Shown piece by piece: positions 35,836 to 44,396 of a DNA stretch of 64,000 nucleotides. Origin of the DNA: Parabacteroides sp. PF5-9 (lineage in GTDB: Bacteria > Bacteroidota > Bacteroidia > Bacteroidales > Tannerellaceae). The stretch is taken from contig NZ_JARXWG010000005.1 in the NCBI RefSeq assembly GCF_029893105.1, forward strand, positions 62,001 through 126,000. The letters are read 5' to 3'. The notes below the pieces were generated by a model. That model saw only the letters and a program-made list of their open reading frames with translations. It searched no databases and was not told the DNA's origin. How positions within the stretch are numbered: the first letter of the stretch is position 1; the number at the start of each line of letters is the position of its first letter. Made by a program: the position numbers and the translations under genes.

Positions 35836-38077
35836 GAAAACTTTAAAAATAAGACCTTATGCTCGTTTGCTTACAATGCTGGGAGAGCAATTGATAAAAA
35901 ATGAACAGATTGCTTTGGCTGAATTAATTAAAAATGCTTATGATGCTGATGCTGATTGGGTAAAAGTTAGCTTTGTTGATTTTTTAGAAAAAAATAACAA
36001 ATTAGTGGTATCTGATAATTCAAAAATCATTATAGAGGATAATGGTAGTGGAATGACTTTGGATACAATTGAAAAAAGTTGGATGAATCCTGCAACTCCG
36101 AATAAAAAGGCAGCAACAGGCAAAGAGAAGAGAACCCCTTTAAAGAATAGAGTTATACAAGGAGAAAAAGGAATAGGGCGCTTTGCTATCCTAAAGTTAG
36201 GACGTAAAATTGCTATAACAACTCGAATAGAAGATGGTAAAGATGAATATATAATTGATTATGATTTATCTGTTTACGATGATGACTTTTTGACGATTGA
36301 TGGAAAGGAAAAAGAACTTTATATTGATGATATCTCTATAAATGTATATTCTGAACCTGCGACACAAATTGTAGATAGAGTTGTAACTCTTAATAACCAA
36401 AAATTTACCGAAAACGCTAAAGGTACTAGAATTGAGATTTCCAATTTAAAAGGAGAATGGGATAGAAAAAAAATAGAAGAAGTCAGTAAAGAATCTCAAA
36501 AACTACAATCTATTTTTGATAAAATTTTTGGAAAACAATCTGTAGACAAGTTTGAAATTGGGTTTGAAATAAATAATGAACGTGTGTCAGCTTCGGATAG
36601 AACCATTGAAGAATTATCTAATCTACTACAACACAACTCAGTTCTAAAAATCACAGAGGGGAAATATAAGGAAAAGGAAAGATGCTTTGAATTTTATATT
36701 AATAATAATCCTTTCAAACTAATATTGGAGGACGCTGCTATAGCTGGATTGTCTATTTTTAAAGAGCATTTTGTAAGTAATGATTTATTTAATAATCCAA
36801 TAATTAAAAATAGTTCTTGTGGAAATTTTAGTTTCAATTTTTTTATTTTCGATTTTCAGGCAAATAAGGATTCTATATACTATTTAGACAGTAAAGAAAA
36901 AGAGTTGGTTAAAGAACATCGAATCTACTTATATAGAGATAAGATTCGTGTTGCTCCCTATGGAGACCCCGATGATGATTGGGTTGGCACGGATAAAAAA
37001 AGAGCTCTTGCTCGTTCTGGGGATTACTTAAGCAACGACCAAGTAGTTGGATTTGTAGATATAACAAAAAAAGATAATCCAAGACTAAAAGACAAAACTA
37101 ATCGTGAAGGATTAATTGAGGATGGTAGTGCTACAAAAGATTTTATTGTTCTTTTGCAAACGTTTTTGCGTTATACCCGACTACATCCTTATGCTCAATA
37201 TAAGAATCAGTTGGAGCAAGTAGAACAACAAAAAATGAATAAATTACGTGTGGTTGATTCTAAATTTGAAGTACTCCGAAATAGTATTGGAAACAATACA
37301 ATGGCATTACAAGCATATAATGATGTCGTAAAATCGTACAAAATAGAACAAGATTTCTATAAAAAACAACTTGATACAACTACTGATTTAGCTGGTGTCG
37401 GGCTCTCTGTAGAAACTGCTTCTCATGATATTATGATGATGCTAGAAAAAGGTATGGAGGCCATTGATAATTTAATCAAAGATATTGATGGAGACATACT
37501 TACAGAAAAAGAAATATCAGAAGAACTTTTAAAAATAAGAGGTATATTCTCTTTTGTTGACACCCAGATGAAAGATATACAATTGTTGTTTAAATCTTCA
37601 AAACAAAGACGAAGATCTATTCGAGTAAGTGATATCTTAGACAAAGTTATAACTATTTACAAACGAACTTTGCAACGAGAGCATATTGAATTAAGTGTTG
37701 ATAAAAAAGGGAGTCCTGTAAATGCAAAATGTACAGACGCAATTCTTTTACAACTACTTATAAACCTTTTCGATAATGCAGTTTATTGGCTGTCTGTTGT
37801 GAATATTCCTATTAAGAAAATATGTGTTACATTGGATGGAGAGAATCAGCAACTTATATTTTCTGATAATGGACCAGGTATTCGAGAAGATGATAAACCA
37901 TACATTTTTGAAGCCTTTTATTCAGGCAAAGAAGAGGGACGAGGGTTAGGTTTATATATTGCGAAACAATTACTTACTAGACTTGGATATTCTATTGATT
38001 TGGCAGATATTCCTGCAGAAAATATCTTAGAAGGGGCAAACTTTGTTGTAAACTTTATAAAATCGGACGAAATATGA
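35828..38077 (+). CDS. Dual-GHKL ATPase/histidine kinase-like protein
   Basis: The 749-residue protein has two GHKL modules. The first, at residues 1-130, is Hsp90/MutL-like: E32 and N36 in ALAELIKNAYDADA, D71 in EDNGSGM and the lid GEKGIG at 112-117. A middle domain (about 150-480) follows. A kinase half starts near 500: a candidate phospho-acceptor H533 in ETASHDIMMM, an N box INLFDNAVYW with N650, SDNGPGI and GRGLGLYIA. No membrane segment is seen, so it is cytosolic. It overlaps the methylase by 8 bases and the receiver gene by 4. The pairing with a receiver protein indicates phosphotransfer; the N-terminal module suggests a DNA- or protein-clamp sensor. Close to proteins of bacterial conflict systems, but no named system is recognised. 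Confidence 0.85.
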   Translation: MPKKTLKIRPYARLLTMLGEQLIKNEQIALAELIKNAYDADADWVKVSFVDFLEKNNKLVVSDNSKIIIEDNGSGMTLDTIEKSWMNPATPNKKAATGKEKRTPLKNRVIQGEKGIGRFAILKLGRKIAITTRIEDGKDEYIIDYDLSVYDDDFLTIDGKEKELYIDDISINVYSEPATQIVDRVVTLNNQKFTENAKGTRIEISNLKGEWDRKKIEEVSKESQKLQSIFDKIFGKQSVDKFEIGFEINNERVSASDRTIEELSNLLQHNSVLKITEGKYKEKERCFEFYINNNPFKLILEDAAIAGLSIFKEHFVSNDLFNNPIIKNSSCGNFSFNFFIFDFQANKDSIYYLDSKEKELVKEHRIYLYRDKIRVAPYGDPDDDWVGTDKKRALARSGDYLSNDQVVGFVDITKKDNPRLKDKTNREGLIEDGSATKDFIVLLQTFLRYTRLHPYAQYKNQLEQVEQQKMNKLRVVDSKFEVLRNSIGNNTMALQAYNDVVKSYKIEQDFYKKQLDTTTDLAGVGLSVETASHDIMMMLEKGMEAIDNLIKDIDGDILTEKEISEELLKIRGIFSFVDTQMKDIQLLFKSSKQRRRSIRVSDILDKVITIYKRTLQREHIELSVDKKGSPVNAKCTDAILLQLLINLFDNAVYWLSVVNIPIKKICVTLDGENQQLIFSDNGPGIREDDKPYIFEAFYSGKEEGRGLGLYIAKQLLTRLGYSIDLADIPAENILEGANFVVNFIKSDEI

Positions 38078-39396
38078 CAAATATAGACGAACTGTTTTCT
38101 GGGGTTTGTGTCATTGTAGATGATGCTTTTGGGAAAGAAGGGAGTACAGATAGTATTAAAGAAATAAAACAATCTATCGAAGAGAAGAATATCCCTATAC
38201 TTGTATATTCCGAATTGCCGATCATAGATCAAATAAAGCATTTTAAGAATCTTAGTTTTGTTGTGTTAGATTGGGACATTAACCCTATTGAAGAAGCAAC
38301 TAAACTCGAAGGCGTATCTTTGGGTGAAACAGCAAAAATCTCTCAAAAAAATGAAATTGTCGCATTTATTAAAGAGCTAAATGAACAAGCGTATATTCCT
38401 GTTTTTATTTTTAGTAATGAAGATGTTGTTACAATTAAAAGTTGTTTAACTGCAGAAAATCTTATAAATGAGGATAAGCCGAATAATATTTTTGTAAAAA
38501 GCAAAAGTGAGCTTCTTAATACTGCTGAGAATAAAAATGTTTTATTTGACGAAATTGAAAACTGGTTAAAAGCAACACCATCAATTTATGTCTTGAAGGA
38601 ATGGGAAAATGCAGTAAAATCTGCAAAAAGAGATTTGTTTTGGTCTTTTAATGATGTACATCATGAATGGCCTTCCACTCTTATTAAAGCATTTAAATTA
38701 GATGGAGCAGACACTAATCATGAACTAGGGACTTTGATCTTTAAAAATATCTCAGCCAGAACCACACCTATTGAATTCGATAGTTCAATTGTAGAATCAG
38801 CTTCTGGAAAGATCAGCAAAGAAGATATACGAAGAGTTTTAGAAAGGGAAAGATGCTTGACAGAACATCTGCCTGATAAACCATTCACAGGTTGTCTATT
38901 TAAAATACCACGACAAGAAAATGAAACTGAATTTGATTATTTTCTGAATATTCGCCCTGATTGTGATATTATTCGAGATAAGAATCCTCAACTATATTGC
39001 TTAAAAGGAAAAATTGCTGATGAAAGCAAAATAAACAGTAATGAAATTGATAGTATTATTTTCGCAAATGGGGAATTCAGGGAAAAAATCAATTCCGTTT
39101 ATATTGCATGCGTTGATGATGGAAAAATAATTGATTTCACATTAAGAAATATTCATATTAAAAAATGGAATGATATAAAAATAAATAGAATCGGAAGAAT
39201 ATTACCTCCTTATATTACAAGGATACAGCAAAAATATTCTTTTTATCTGCAGCGCCAAGCAATACCTGGACTTCCTGAGGAAATAATTTCTACAATAGCT
39301 ACAAGTGAAGTCGTCTCTACAGAATCAAAGATAAAAACTGATCTTAATCCACAGCCTATACGTCGTTGCATATTGCGAAAAAAAAACAAGGACTAA
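38074..39396 (+). CDS. Receiver-domain protein with unknown C-terminal effector
   Basis: The 440-residue protein starts with a full receiver set: D16-D17, phospho-acceptor D66 in VVLDWDINP, S114 in FIFSNED and K142 in NIFVKSK. It has a long insertion (residues 70-107) between strands. From about residue 165 comes a C-terminal region of no recognised family, containing CLFKIPR and an RPDCDII segment with Cys297, which might bind metal. No HTH or LytTR output is visible, so it is not an ordinary transcription regulator. It is the end of the methylase operon and the probable effector arm. Confidence 0.8.
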   Translation: MTNIDELFSGVCVIVDDAFGKEGSTDSIKEIKQSIEEKNIPILVYSELPIIDQIKHFKNLSFVVLDWDINPIEEATKLEGVSLGETAKISQKNEIVAFIKELNEQAYIPVFIFSNEDVVTIKSCLTAENLINEDKPNNIFVKSKSELLNTAENKNVLFDEIENWLKATPSIYVLKEWENAVKSAKRDLFWSFNDVHHEWPSTLIKAFKLDGADTNHELGTLIFKNISARTTPIEFDSSIVESASGKISKEDIRRVLERERCLTEHLPDKPFTGCLFKIPRQENETEFDYFLNIRPDCDIIRDKNPQLYCLKGKIADESKINSNEIDSIIFANGEFREKINSVYIACVDDGKIIDFTLRNIHIKKWNDIKINRIGRILPPYITRIQQKYSFYLQRQAIPGLPEEIISTIATSEVVSTESKIKTDLNPQPIRRCILRKKNKD

Positions 39397-39639
39397 TAAA
39401 AATCCTTCATCGGTAAAGCTTGCAAATTTTCGTTGTGATTATTTGGTTATTATTGATAAATTGAACTCCTAAAGCGAGCTCGTTTGCGAAAAAAACTACA
39501 AGATATTGGACTGTTAGTCAGGAGACGAGCTCCGAAAAGGAAATAAATATGAATTTTAACAATAAATCTGGATTACATTCCAAGAAAATGTAAATATTTT
39601 CGGATTAGAACGAAGGGTGTTCAAAGTCTCTTGTGGTTT

Positions 39640-39666
39640 GTCCGAAAAATTACATATAATTCGGAC
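39640..39666. other. Short inverted repeat between the cassette and AbiE
   Basis: GTCCGAA (39640-39646) and TTCGGAC (39660-39666) pair across 13 bases, just past the stop of the minus-strand AbiEii-like gene. It may be a weak terminator. The remainder of 39397-39639 shows no ORF or other clear signal. Confidence 0.35.
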
Positions 39667-39678
39667 ATATGAATCCTT

Positions 39679-40632
39679 TTATTTGTTATTCCTCATTTTC
39701 CAAACTGCCATCGGATGATTTTTAATTCGCTCTACAATTTCAGTATCTTCAAACAATAATTCCGGTCGATAAAAATTGTTGTTGAAGTTTTCAATAAACG
39801 ACTTTTCTTCTTCGGTAAATACCATCAATTTCATAAGAAACTCTTTCACTTCTACTTTTGCTGATTCAAAATCAAACCGTTCGCTTTTCTTAAGGACAGG
39901 AAGTAAAGAGCTTCTGATTTGTGCAAATTTCAGGTTGTCAATACTTTCAAAGCTATAGCTGTTTGATGGTTTATCACTTCCTCCTACAGCAAGATAGAAT
40001 AATATAATTTTGCGGAGTTTGTTTATGTCATCAGGATGGATGATATTATATTTCAGCATGTTGTGAATATCATACAAGTCCCGGGGAGCCGTTCGCTCAA
40101 TAAGAGCTTTAATTTTACTTCCAAATAATTCAAGGGTAGAAAGCGTTTTTACTTCAGAGTCAAATTGTAGAAAGTCTATATTCACTTTCTTTTCAACTAT
40201 TGGCAAGATATGATTTCGCAAAGAATAGTTTATTTCTACTTTCAGGTTATCTTTATTCCCTCCTGCGTTCTGGAAATAAAATACCCATGAATCAAGAGAA
40301 TGCGGACTTTTGGTATTAGGACTCAAAGCATATCCTAGTGTAAACATATAGTTCAGAAAATCCTGATTGATATTTTCCCGGATTGTCATCATTTCATCCC
40401 GTGAACACTCTTTGGTAAAATCCAAGTCAATATCAACCGATAAGCGTGGAAAATTAAAAACTGTCAGGTTAATTGCAGTTCCTCCTTTTAATGCTAAATG
40501 TTCGGCAAATAAAGGATTTTCATTTAAGTGTTTCAAGATATCACAAAGGCGGAACACTTTTTCCAGATTATCCCGGATAAAATCTGTACCGGAAGCGATT
40601 CTCTCCAAATCAGTTTTGCTATAATTATACAT
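39679..40632 (-). CDS. AbiEii-like nucleotidyltransferase toxin
   Basis: The 317-residue protein has the nucleotidyltransferase signature LKGGTAINL (GGT at 50-52) and SVDIDLDF (Asp67 and Asp69). A helical C-terminal half follows. This is the type IV toxin AbiEii/DUF1814 family, which blocks growth by modifying tRNA ends and can give phage abortive infection. It overlaps the partner gene by 8 bases. Both key aspartates and GGT are intact. Confidence 0.92.
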   Translation of the reverse strand: MYNYSKTDLERIASGTDFIRDNLEKVFRLCDILKHLNENPLFAEHLALKGGTAINLTVFNFPRLSVDIDLDFTKECSRDEMMTIRENINQDFLNYMFTLGYALSPNTKSPHSLDSWVFYFQNAGGNKDNLKVEINYSLRNHILPIVEKKVNIDFLQFDSEVKTLSTLELFGSKIKALIERTAPRDLYDIHNMLKYNIIHPDDINKLRKIILFYLAVGGSDKPSNSYSFESIDNLKFAQIRSSLLPVLKKSERFDFESAKVEVKEFLMKLMVFTEEEKSFIENFNNNFYRPELLFEDTEIVERIKNHPMAVWKMRNNK

Positions 40633-41392
40633 TGACGTTTCCTCCTTGTTCTAAAAATGAAAGAATGTTTTTAGGAGCGTAAAGCTTCCATTCATTAAAA
40701 TATACATTGGATTCCTGTTGATCTGTCAGATAACGGATACTTTTCCCAATCTTGGATTTACAAAAATCAAAGAAAGCATCACTTAATTTCATTTCCTTTT
40801 GAAAGTAGCCAAGAACAAATCCTGTCTTTTGATAAAGAATCTGTTTGCCGAATTGCTTCAAATAGTCTTGTAGTTTATTCTCATTAATATAAGTGATAAG
40901 GGCAAAACATTCTATCATTTCTTCCAGTCCTCCACTTCGGTCTATTTGATTAATACAGTCTAAAACAGTACGTTCCAAATCAGTTACTCTGATTAGTGTA
41001 TCAGCAGGAGGAATAATAACTCCGGCATCTGATTTCGATTCCGAATAAATATAACTAATCCCATCGTACTCAAAGTTGTTAAACCTCTCTTTGGATGAAA
41101 CCTGCATTTCATAAAATACCTGATGAGCCAGACCATGATATTCCAGTGCAGCATGATAGGATAGATAAGAAGAAGAGTTTATTTGACTGGCTATTTCATA
41201 CTTTGAAGCAGAACTGGTTTTTGTAGCTAAATCCGTTGCAACGTAGAGATCTCGTCTTACTTGTGATATTAACCCTTGCTGTTTATACCTTCGTAAAAGT
41301 TCTTTTGCTGTATTTTCGTCACTGGTCAATGCAACAATATCTTTTTTATGGAAGATTTTGAGCTTATGGAATTCTTCAATATATTTACTCAT
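40625..41392 (-). CDS. AbiEi-like antitoxin/repressor
   Basis: The 255-residue protein has an N-terminal winged-helix (KDIVALTSDENTAKELLRRYKQQGLISQVRRDLYVATD cut as TAKELLRRYKQQGLISQV) and the AbiEi C-terminal domain with YHAALEYHGLAHQ and TDLERTVLDCI. This is the partner of the nucleotidyltransferase it overlaps. In type IV pairs it represses its own promoter and counters the toxin. A -7 box lies about 30 bases upstream. Confidence 0.9.
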   Translation of the reverse strand: MSKYIEEFHKLKIFHKKDIVALTSDENTAKELLRRYKQQGLISQVRRDLYVATDLATKTSSASKYEIASQINSSSYLSYHAALEYHGLAHQVFYEMQVSSKERFNNFEYDGISYIYSESKSDAGVIIPPADTLIRVTDLERTVLDCINQIDRSGGLEEMIECFALITYINENKLQDYLKQFGKQILYQKTGFVLGYFQKEMKLSDAFFDFCKSKIGKSIRYLTDQQESNVYFNEWKLYAPKNILSFLEQGGNVNV

Positions 41393-41422
41393 GGCTCCAC
41401 CTTTGTTTTTTTATTTTACGCA

Positions 41423-41430
41423 CAAAGATA
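41423..41430 (-). promoter_or_regulatory. -7 box for the abiE operon
   Basis: TATCTTTG on the minus strand, 30 bases before the AbiEi start. An ATACATATTTTTATGTAT-like inverted repeat at about 41431-41446 lies just upstream and may be an operator. Confidence 0.6.
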
Positions 41431-41494
41431 CATAAAAATATGTATTATTGAGCAAAAAACAAAATAGTAATTAGGAAATTCACAAATTTATTTC

Positions 41495-41691
41495 TACCTT
41501 TGCCCTATCACTTAAAGAGGAAAAGTTCTCTTAAAAAATCACTCTAAAAACAGAGTGAGTAACGAGTGAGTAGAATACAATCTTCGATAGTTAAACGACT
41601 AACAGCATACGGGTTAGATAGGACACTCAAAATCCGTCAACGCCCACTTTAAAGAAAAAAGACTTACGATTTCTCGTAAGTCTTTTTTCTT
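41495..41691 (+). ncRNA. Promoter-to-terminator unit without an ORF
   Basis: A good -7 box (TACCTTTG, 41495-41502) starts this stretch and a perfect 18-bp terminator ends it. Between them no ORF is credible. The sequence contains direct repeats of GAGTGAGTA and a segment CACTCAAAATCCGTC that is faintly like a tRNA anticodon region but cannot be folded as one. It could be a small RNA, or the right attachment region of element B. Unknown. Confidence 0.35.
41652..41691. terminator. Perfect 18-bp bidirectional terminator
   Basis: 41652-41669 pairs with 41674-41691 (core GACTTACGA/TCGTAAGTC) around a TTTC loop, with A-run before and T-run after. It ends rsgA from the right and the unit above from the left. 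Confidence 0.9.
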
Positions 41692-41733
41692 TTATATGCT
41701 CATGCAATTTGCATGCAAGACAGGGAGATCCAT

Positions 41734-42786
41734 TTATTCTCTTTTATCCTTATAAAAGTTCTTTACCATCTTGGTAAATGACCTCTCTTGCTTCCGTTTC
41801 TCATATACAGAAGCTGTATAATGCCACGCTTCCCTGCGAAGTTTGAGGTAGTTCTCATATACACCACGCTCTATCTCACCATTCTCTACCGCTTCGATTA
41901 CGACACATCCTTTCTCGTTGACGTGCTGGCAGTCATTGAACCGACATTTACCTTCATAATCTGATATATCCAAGATTTCTGACAGGTTATCGACATTATC
42001 ATTTGTAACACCGAAAAGCTTTACGTCCGGAGTATCAATCAGTACACCTGAATTCGCCATTAAGACCATCTCCCGGCGGGTGGAGGTATGCCGACCTTTT
42101 CCGGTTGAATCACTAATTATACCTGTCTGCAACACTTCTTGTCCGCAAAGAGCATTGATTAAGGTACTTTTCCCAACACCCGACATGCCTGTAAAAACAA
42201 TGGTTTCTCCCTGAGAAATAAATGTTCGAAGTAGAGCGATACTTTCCTCCGATTCCATACTGGCATAAAAAACAGGTATCTTACCGGAAATATGTTTCAA
42301 GACCTTTTCTGTTTCTTCTCGATTGAAACCCAAATCCGTTTTAGTTAATACCAATACGGGTTGAATACCTTCGTCTGCGGTTTGCAACATGAAACGCTCG
42401 ATGCGGCGGACATTAAAGTTCTCATCCAGACTTTGCACAATGAAGGCCTTGTCGATAAACGAAGCAATAGCCTGCCTTTCTGAAACAGTTCCGCTTTTCA
42501 GCCGATAAAGTGTTTTTTGGCGGGGCAATAAATCAAGGACAATACCTTTGCCTGTATCGATAGGCTGAAAAATAATCCAGTCACCTGTGCATGGATATTC
42601 GGATGAACTCTTGCCATAGAGCATATTCCCGGCAAGTTCACAGGTGTAAAAGCCATCTTCGGCAACTACTTCGTAACAGGTTTTATGCGTAACTGTTACC
42701 CGTCCGTGCAGAAAGTCTTTGAAATTAGAATGTTGTTTTTGTTGGAATAGTCCTTCGTTCCAACCGTATAGTTGTAAGTTATTCAT
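41734..42786 (-). CDS. rsgA: Ribosome small-subunit GTPase A
   Basis: This 350-residue circularly permuted GTPase helps late 30S assembly. An OB-fold occupies the first 110 residues. The G motifs follow in permuted order: TKTD (G4), GMSGVGKSTLINAL (G1) and DTPD (G3). A zinc-binding block CRFNDCQHVNEKGC is near residue 285. All motifs are intact. It is the first chromosomal gene right of the element. Confidence 0.95.
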   Translation of the reverse strand: MNNLQLYGWNEGLFQQKQHSNFKDFLHGRVTVTHKTCYEVVAEDGFYTCELAGNMLYGKSSSEYPCTGDWIIFQPIDTGKGIVLDLLPRQKTLYRLKSGTVSERQAIASFIDKAFIVQSLDENFNVRRIERFMLQTADEGIQPVLVLTKTDLGFNREETEKVLKHISGKIPVFYASMESEESIALLRTFISQGETIVFTGMSGVGKSTLINALCGQEVLQTGIISDSTGKGRHTSTRREMVLMANSGVLIDTPDVKLFGVTNDNVDNLSEILDISDYEGKCRFNDCQHVNEKGCVVIEAVENGEIERGVYENYLKLRREAWHYTASVYEKRKQERSFTKMVKNFYKDKRE

Positions 42787-42914
42787 TGTATTTAATGTAT
42801 GATAATATACACAGAAGACATAATAATGCTTTCATGTTGTACGCAAATTAAAAACTGAAATTATAATAATGGAAAACCACTCCCGAAAAGAACTATTCGA
42901 GAGCAAACGAATGG

Positions 42915-42992
42915 ACAATCTGTACAGAACCGCACAGATTGTTTACTAAACCAAATCCTTCTTTGTAATTGTCATAGGAAGGCAAAGATACG
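42915..42992 (-). promoter_or_regulatory. rsgA promoter box and leader hairpin
   Basis: TATCTTTG on the minus strand (42985-42992) could start rsgA mRNA, giving a leader of about 190 bases. ACAATCTGT (42915-42923) pairs with ACAGATTGT (42934-42942) inside it. The rest of 42787-43073 has no gene. Confidence 0.4.
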
Positions 42993-43073
42993 ATATTTTT
43001 CTGTATCTGCCTCAAATGCACTACTTATAGGAAGAATCCCTATGTATAAAGGAGATGCTCTTTTATTTTTTCT

Positions 43074-43081
43074 ATCTTTGC
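43074..43081 (+). promoter_or_regulatory. -7 box for the GroES-like gene
   Basis: TATCTTTG fits the box and is 28 bases before the ATG at 43109. This supports 43109 rather than the earlier Met at 43055, which lies upstream of the box. Confidence 0.6.
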
Positions 43082-43108
43082 GTGCAGAGAGTTAAATCTA
43101 TAGAACAT

Positions 43109-43495
43109 ATGCAACTATCAATAAACCGCAAAGACATTGACAAATTTTTGATGATTGGCGATAAGGTATTGATCAAACCCTCCAATCCACAAAGTCGAAC
43201 CAAATCAGGCCTCTATCTCCCTCCTTCTGTCCAAGAAGGAGAAAAGATTCAATCCGGATATATCATAAAAGCCGGTCCGGGGTATCCACTTCCTTCACAA
43301 GCTGAAGAGCACGAGGTCTGGGAAAAGAAAAAAGATGAAGAGGTACACTATCTCCCCTTACAGGCGCATGAAGGAGATCTGGCTGTTTATTTGCAAAATG
43401 CAGCGTATGAAATAAACTTCAATGACGAGAAGTTTCTGATTGTACCCCATTCAGCGATCCTCATGCTTGTCCGGGATGAAGGATTGTTTGAATAA
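43109..43495 (+). CDS. GroES-like co-chaperonin-family protein
   Basis: The 128-residue product contains the GroES chaperonin-10 beta-barrel: FLMIGDKVLIKPSNPQSRTKSGLYLPPSVQEG and DLAVYLQNAAYEINFNDEKFLIVPHSAILMLV cut as GDKVLIKP and EKFLIVPHSAIL. It is larger than classical GroES (about 97 residues) by an insert near residue 60 with EHEVWEKKKDEE. The true GroES usually sits beside groEL; none is here. This is a Bacteroidetes variant of unknown client. Confidence 0.85.
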   Translation: MQLSINRKDIDKFLMIGDKVLIKPSNPQSRTKSGLYLPPSVQEGEKIQSGYIIKAGPGYPLPSQAEEHEVWEKKKDEEVHYLPLQAHEGDLAVYLQNAAYEINFNDEKFLIVPHSAILMLVRDEGLFE

Positions 43496-43540
43496 CGCCA
43501 TTTTATTTGTCAAATTATTTACAAATCCACTTTTTTGATA

Positions 43541-43548
43541 TACTTTTG
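43541..43548 (+). promoter_or_regulatory. -7 box for the nfnAB operon
   Basis: TACTTTTG fits TAnnTTTG and lies 42 bases before the ATG at 43590. Confidence 0.55.
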
Positions 43549-43589
43549 CAACCTAAAAGCAGCACAAACTATCAACAGCAGCGATTATA

Positions 43590-44381
43590 ATGAATAAAAT
43601 TGTAAGTAAAGAACAATTCTCCACCAATGTGTTTCAGTTGGAAGTGGAGGCGCCTTTGATTGCCCGTTCGCGTAAAGCCGGGCATTTTGTCATTGTAAAA
43701 GTAGGCGATAAGGGAGAACGTATTCCTTTAACTATTGCCGGGGCAGATATTGAAAAAGGCACTATCACTTTAGTGATTCAGGCCGTTGGCAATTCTTCAA
43801 AAAAAATATGTGAATTGGAAGTCGGTGACTATATCACTGATTTAGTGGGGCCGTTAGGTCAAGCGACACACATAGAAAAAGTCGGAACAGTGGTATGTGC
43901 CGGAGGAGGTGTTGGTGTGGCTCCACTTATGCCGATTGTAGAAGCATTCCATAAAGCGGGCAATAGAGTTATTGTCGTATTAGCCGCACGTACCAAAGAA
44001 CTCGTTATCCTGGAGGAACAGATGCGTGCCAACTCGGATGAAGTTATTGTCATGACAGACGATGGTTCTTACGGCACTAAAGGATTAGTGACCGATGGCA
44101 TAGAGAGCGTGATTAACCGAGAGCAAGTCGACTTATGTGTAACGATCGGTCCGGCTATTATGATGAAATTCGTTTCTGCTTTAACAAAGAAACATAACAT
44201 CCCGACTGTCGCTTCACTCAACACCATCATGGTTGACGGAACCGGCATGTGTGGTGCATGTCGTATTACCGTGGACGGAAAAACCAGATTCGTTTGTGTG
44301 GACGGACCGGAATTCAATGCGCATCAAGTCGATTTTGACGAAATGATTATGCGCTTGGGAGCCTATAAAGAAATGGAGTAA
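43590..44381 (+). CDS. NfnA/SudB-type FAD/NAD-binding reductase subunit
   Basis: The 263-residue protein is the small subunit of an electron-bifurcating ferredoxin-NADP oxidoreductase. It has an FAD-binding barrel (RSRKAGHFVIVKV, RIPLTIAG), an NAD-binding GGGVGVAPLMPI and a [2Fe-2S] Cys segment near the end (GTGMCGACRITVDGKTRFVCVDGP). It is followed after 15 bases by the large subunit. The same family is also called sulfide dehydrogenase or glutamate synthase-associated, so the exact partner use is not fixed. Confidence 0.9.
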   Translation: MNKIVSKEQFSTNVFQLEVEAPLIARSRKAGHFVIVKVGDKGERIPLTIAGADIEKGTITLVIQAVGNSSKKICELEVGDYITDLVGPLGQATHIEKVGTVVCAGGGVGVAPLMPIVEAFHKAGNRVIVVLAARTKELVILEEQMRANSDEVIVMTDDGSYGTKGLVTDGIESVINREQVDLCVTIGPAIMMKFVSALTKKHNIPTVASLNTIMVDGTGMCGACRITVDGKTRFVCVDGPEFNAHQVDFDEMIMRLGAYKEME

Positions 44382-44396
44382 AAATAACTTATAACG

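Noticed and set aside
41600-41640. Possible tRNA-Leu fragment at CACTCAAAATCCGTC
   Set aside because: The stem does not pair as in a tRNA and no acceptor or T arm can be placed; left as an unexplained part of the unit at 41495-41691.
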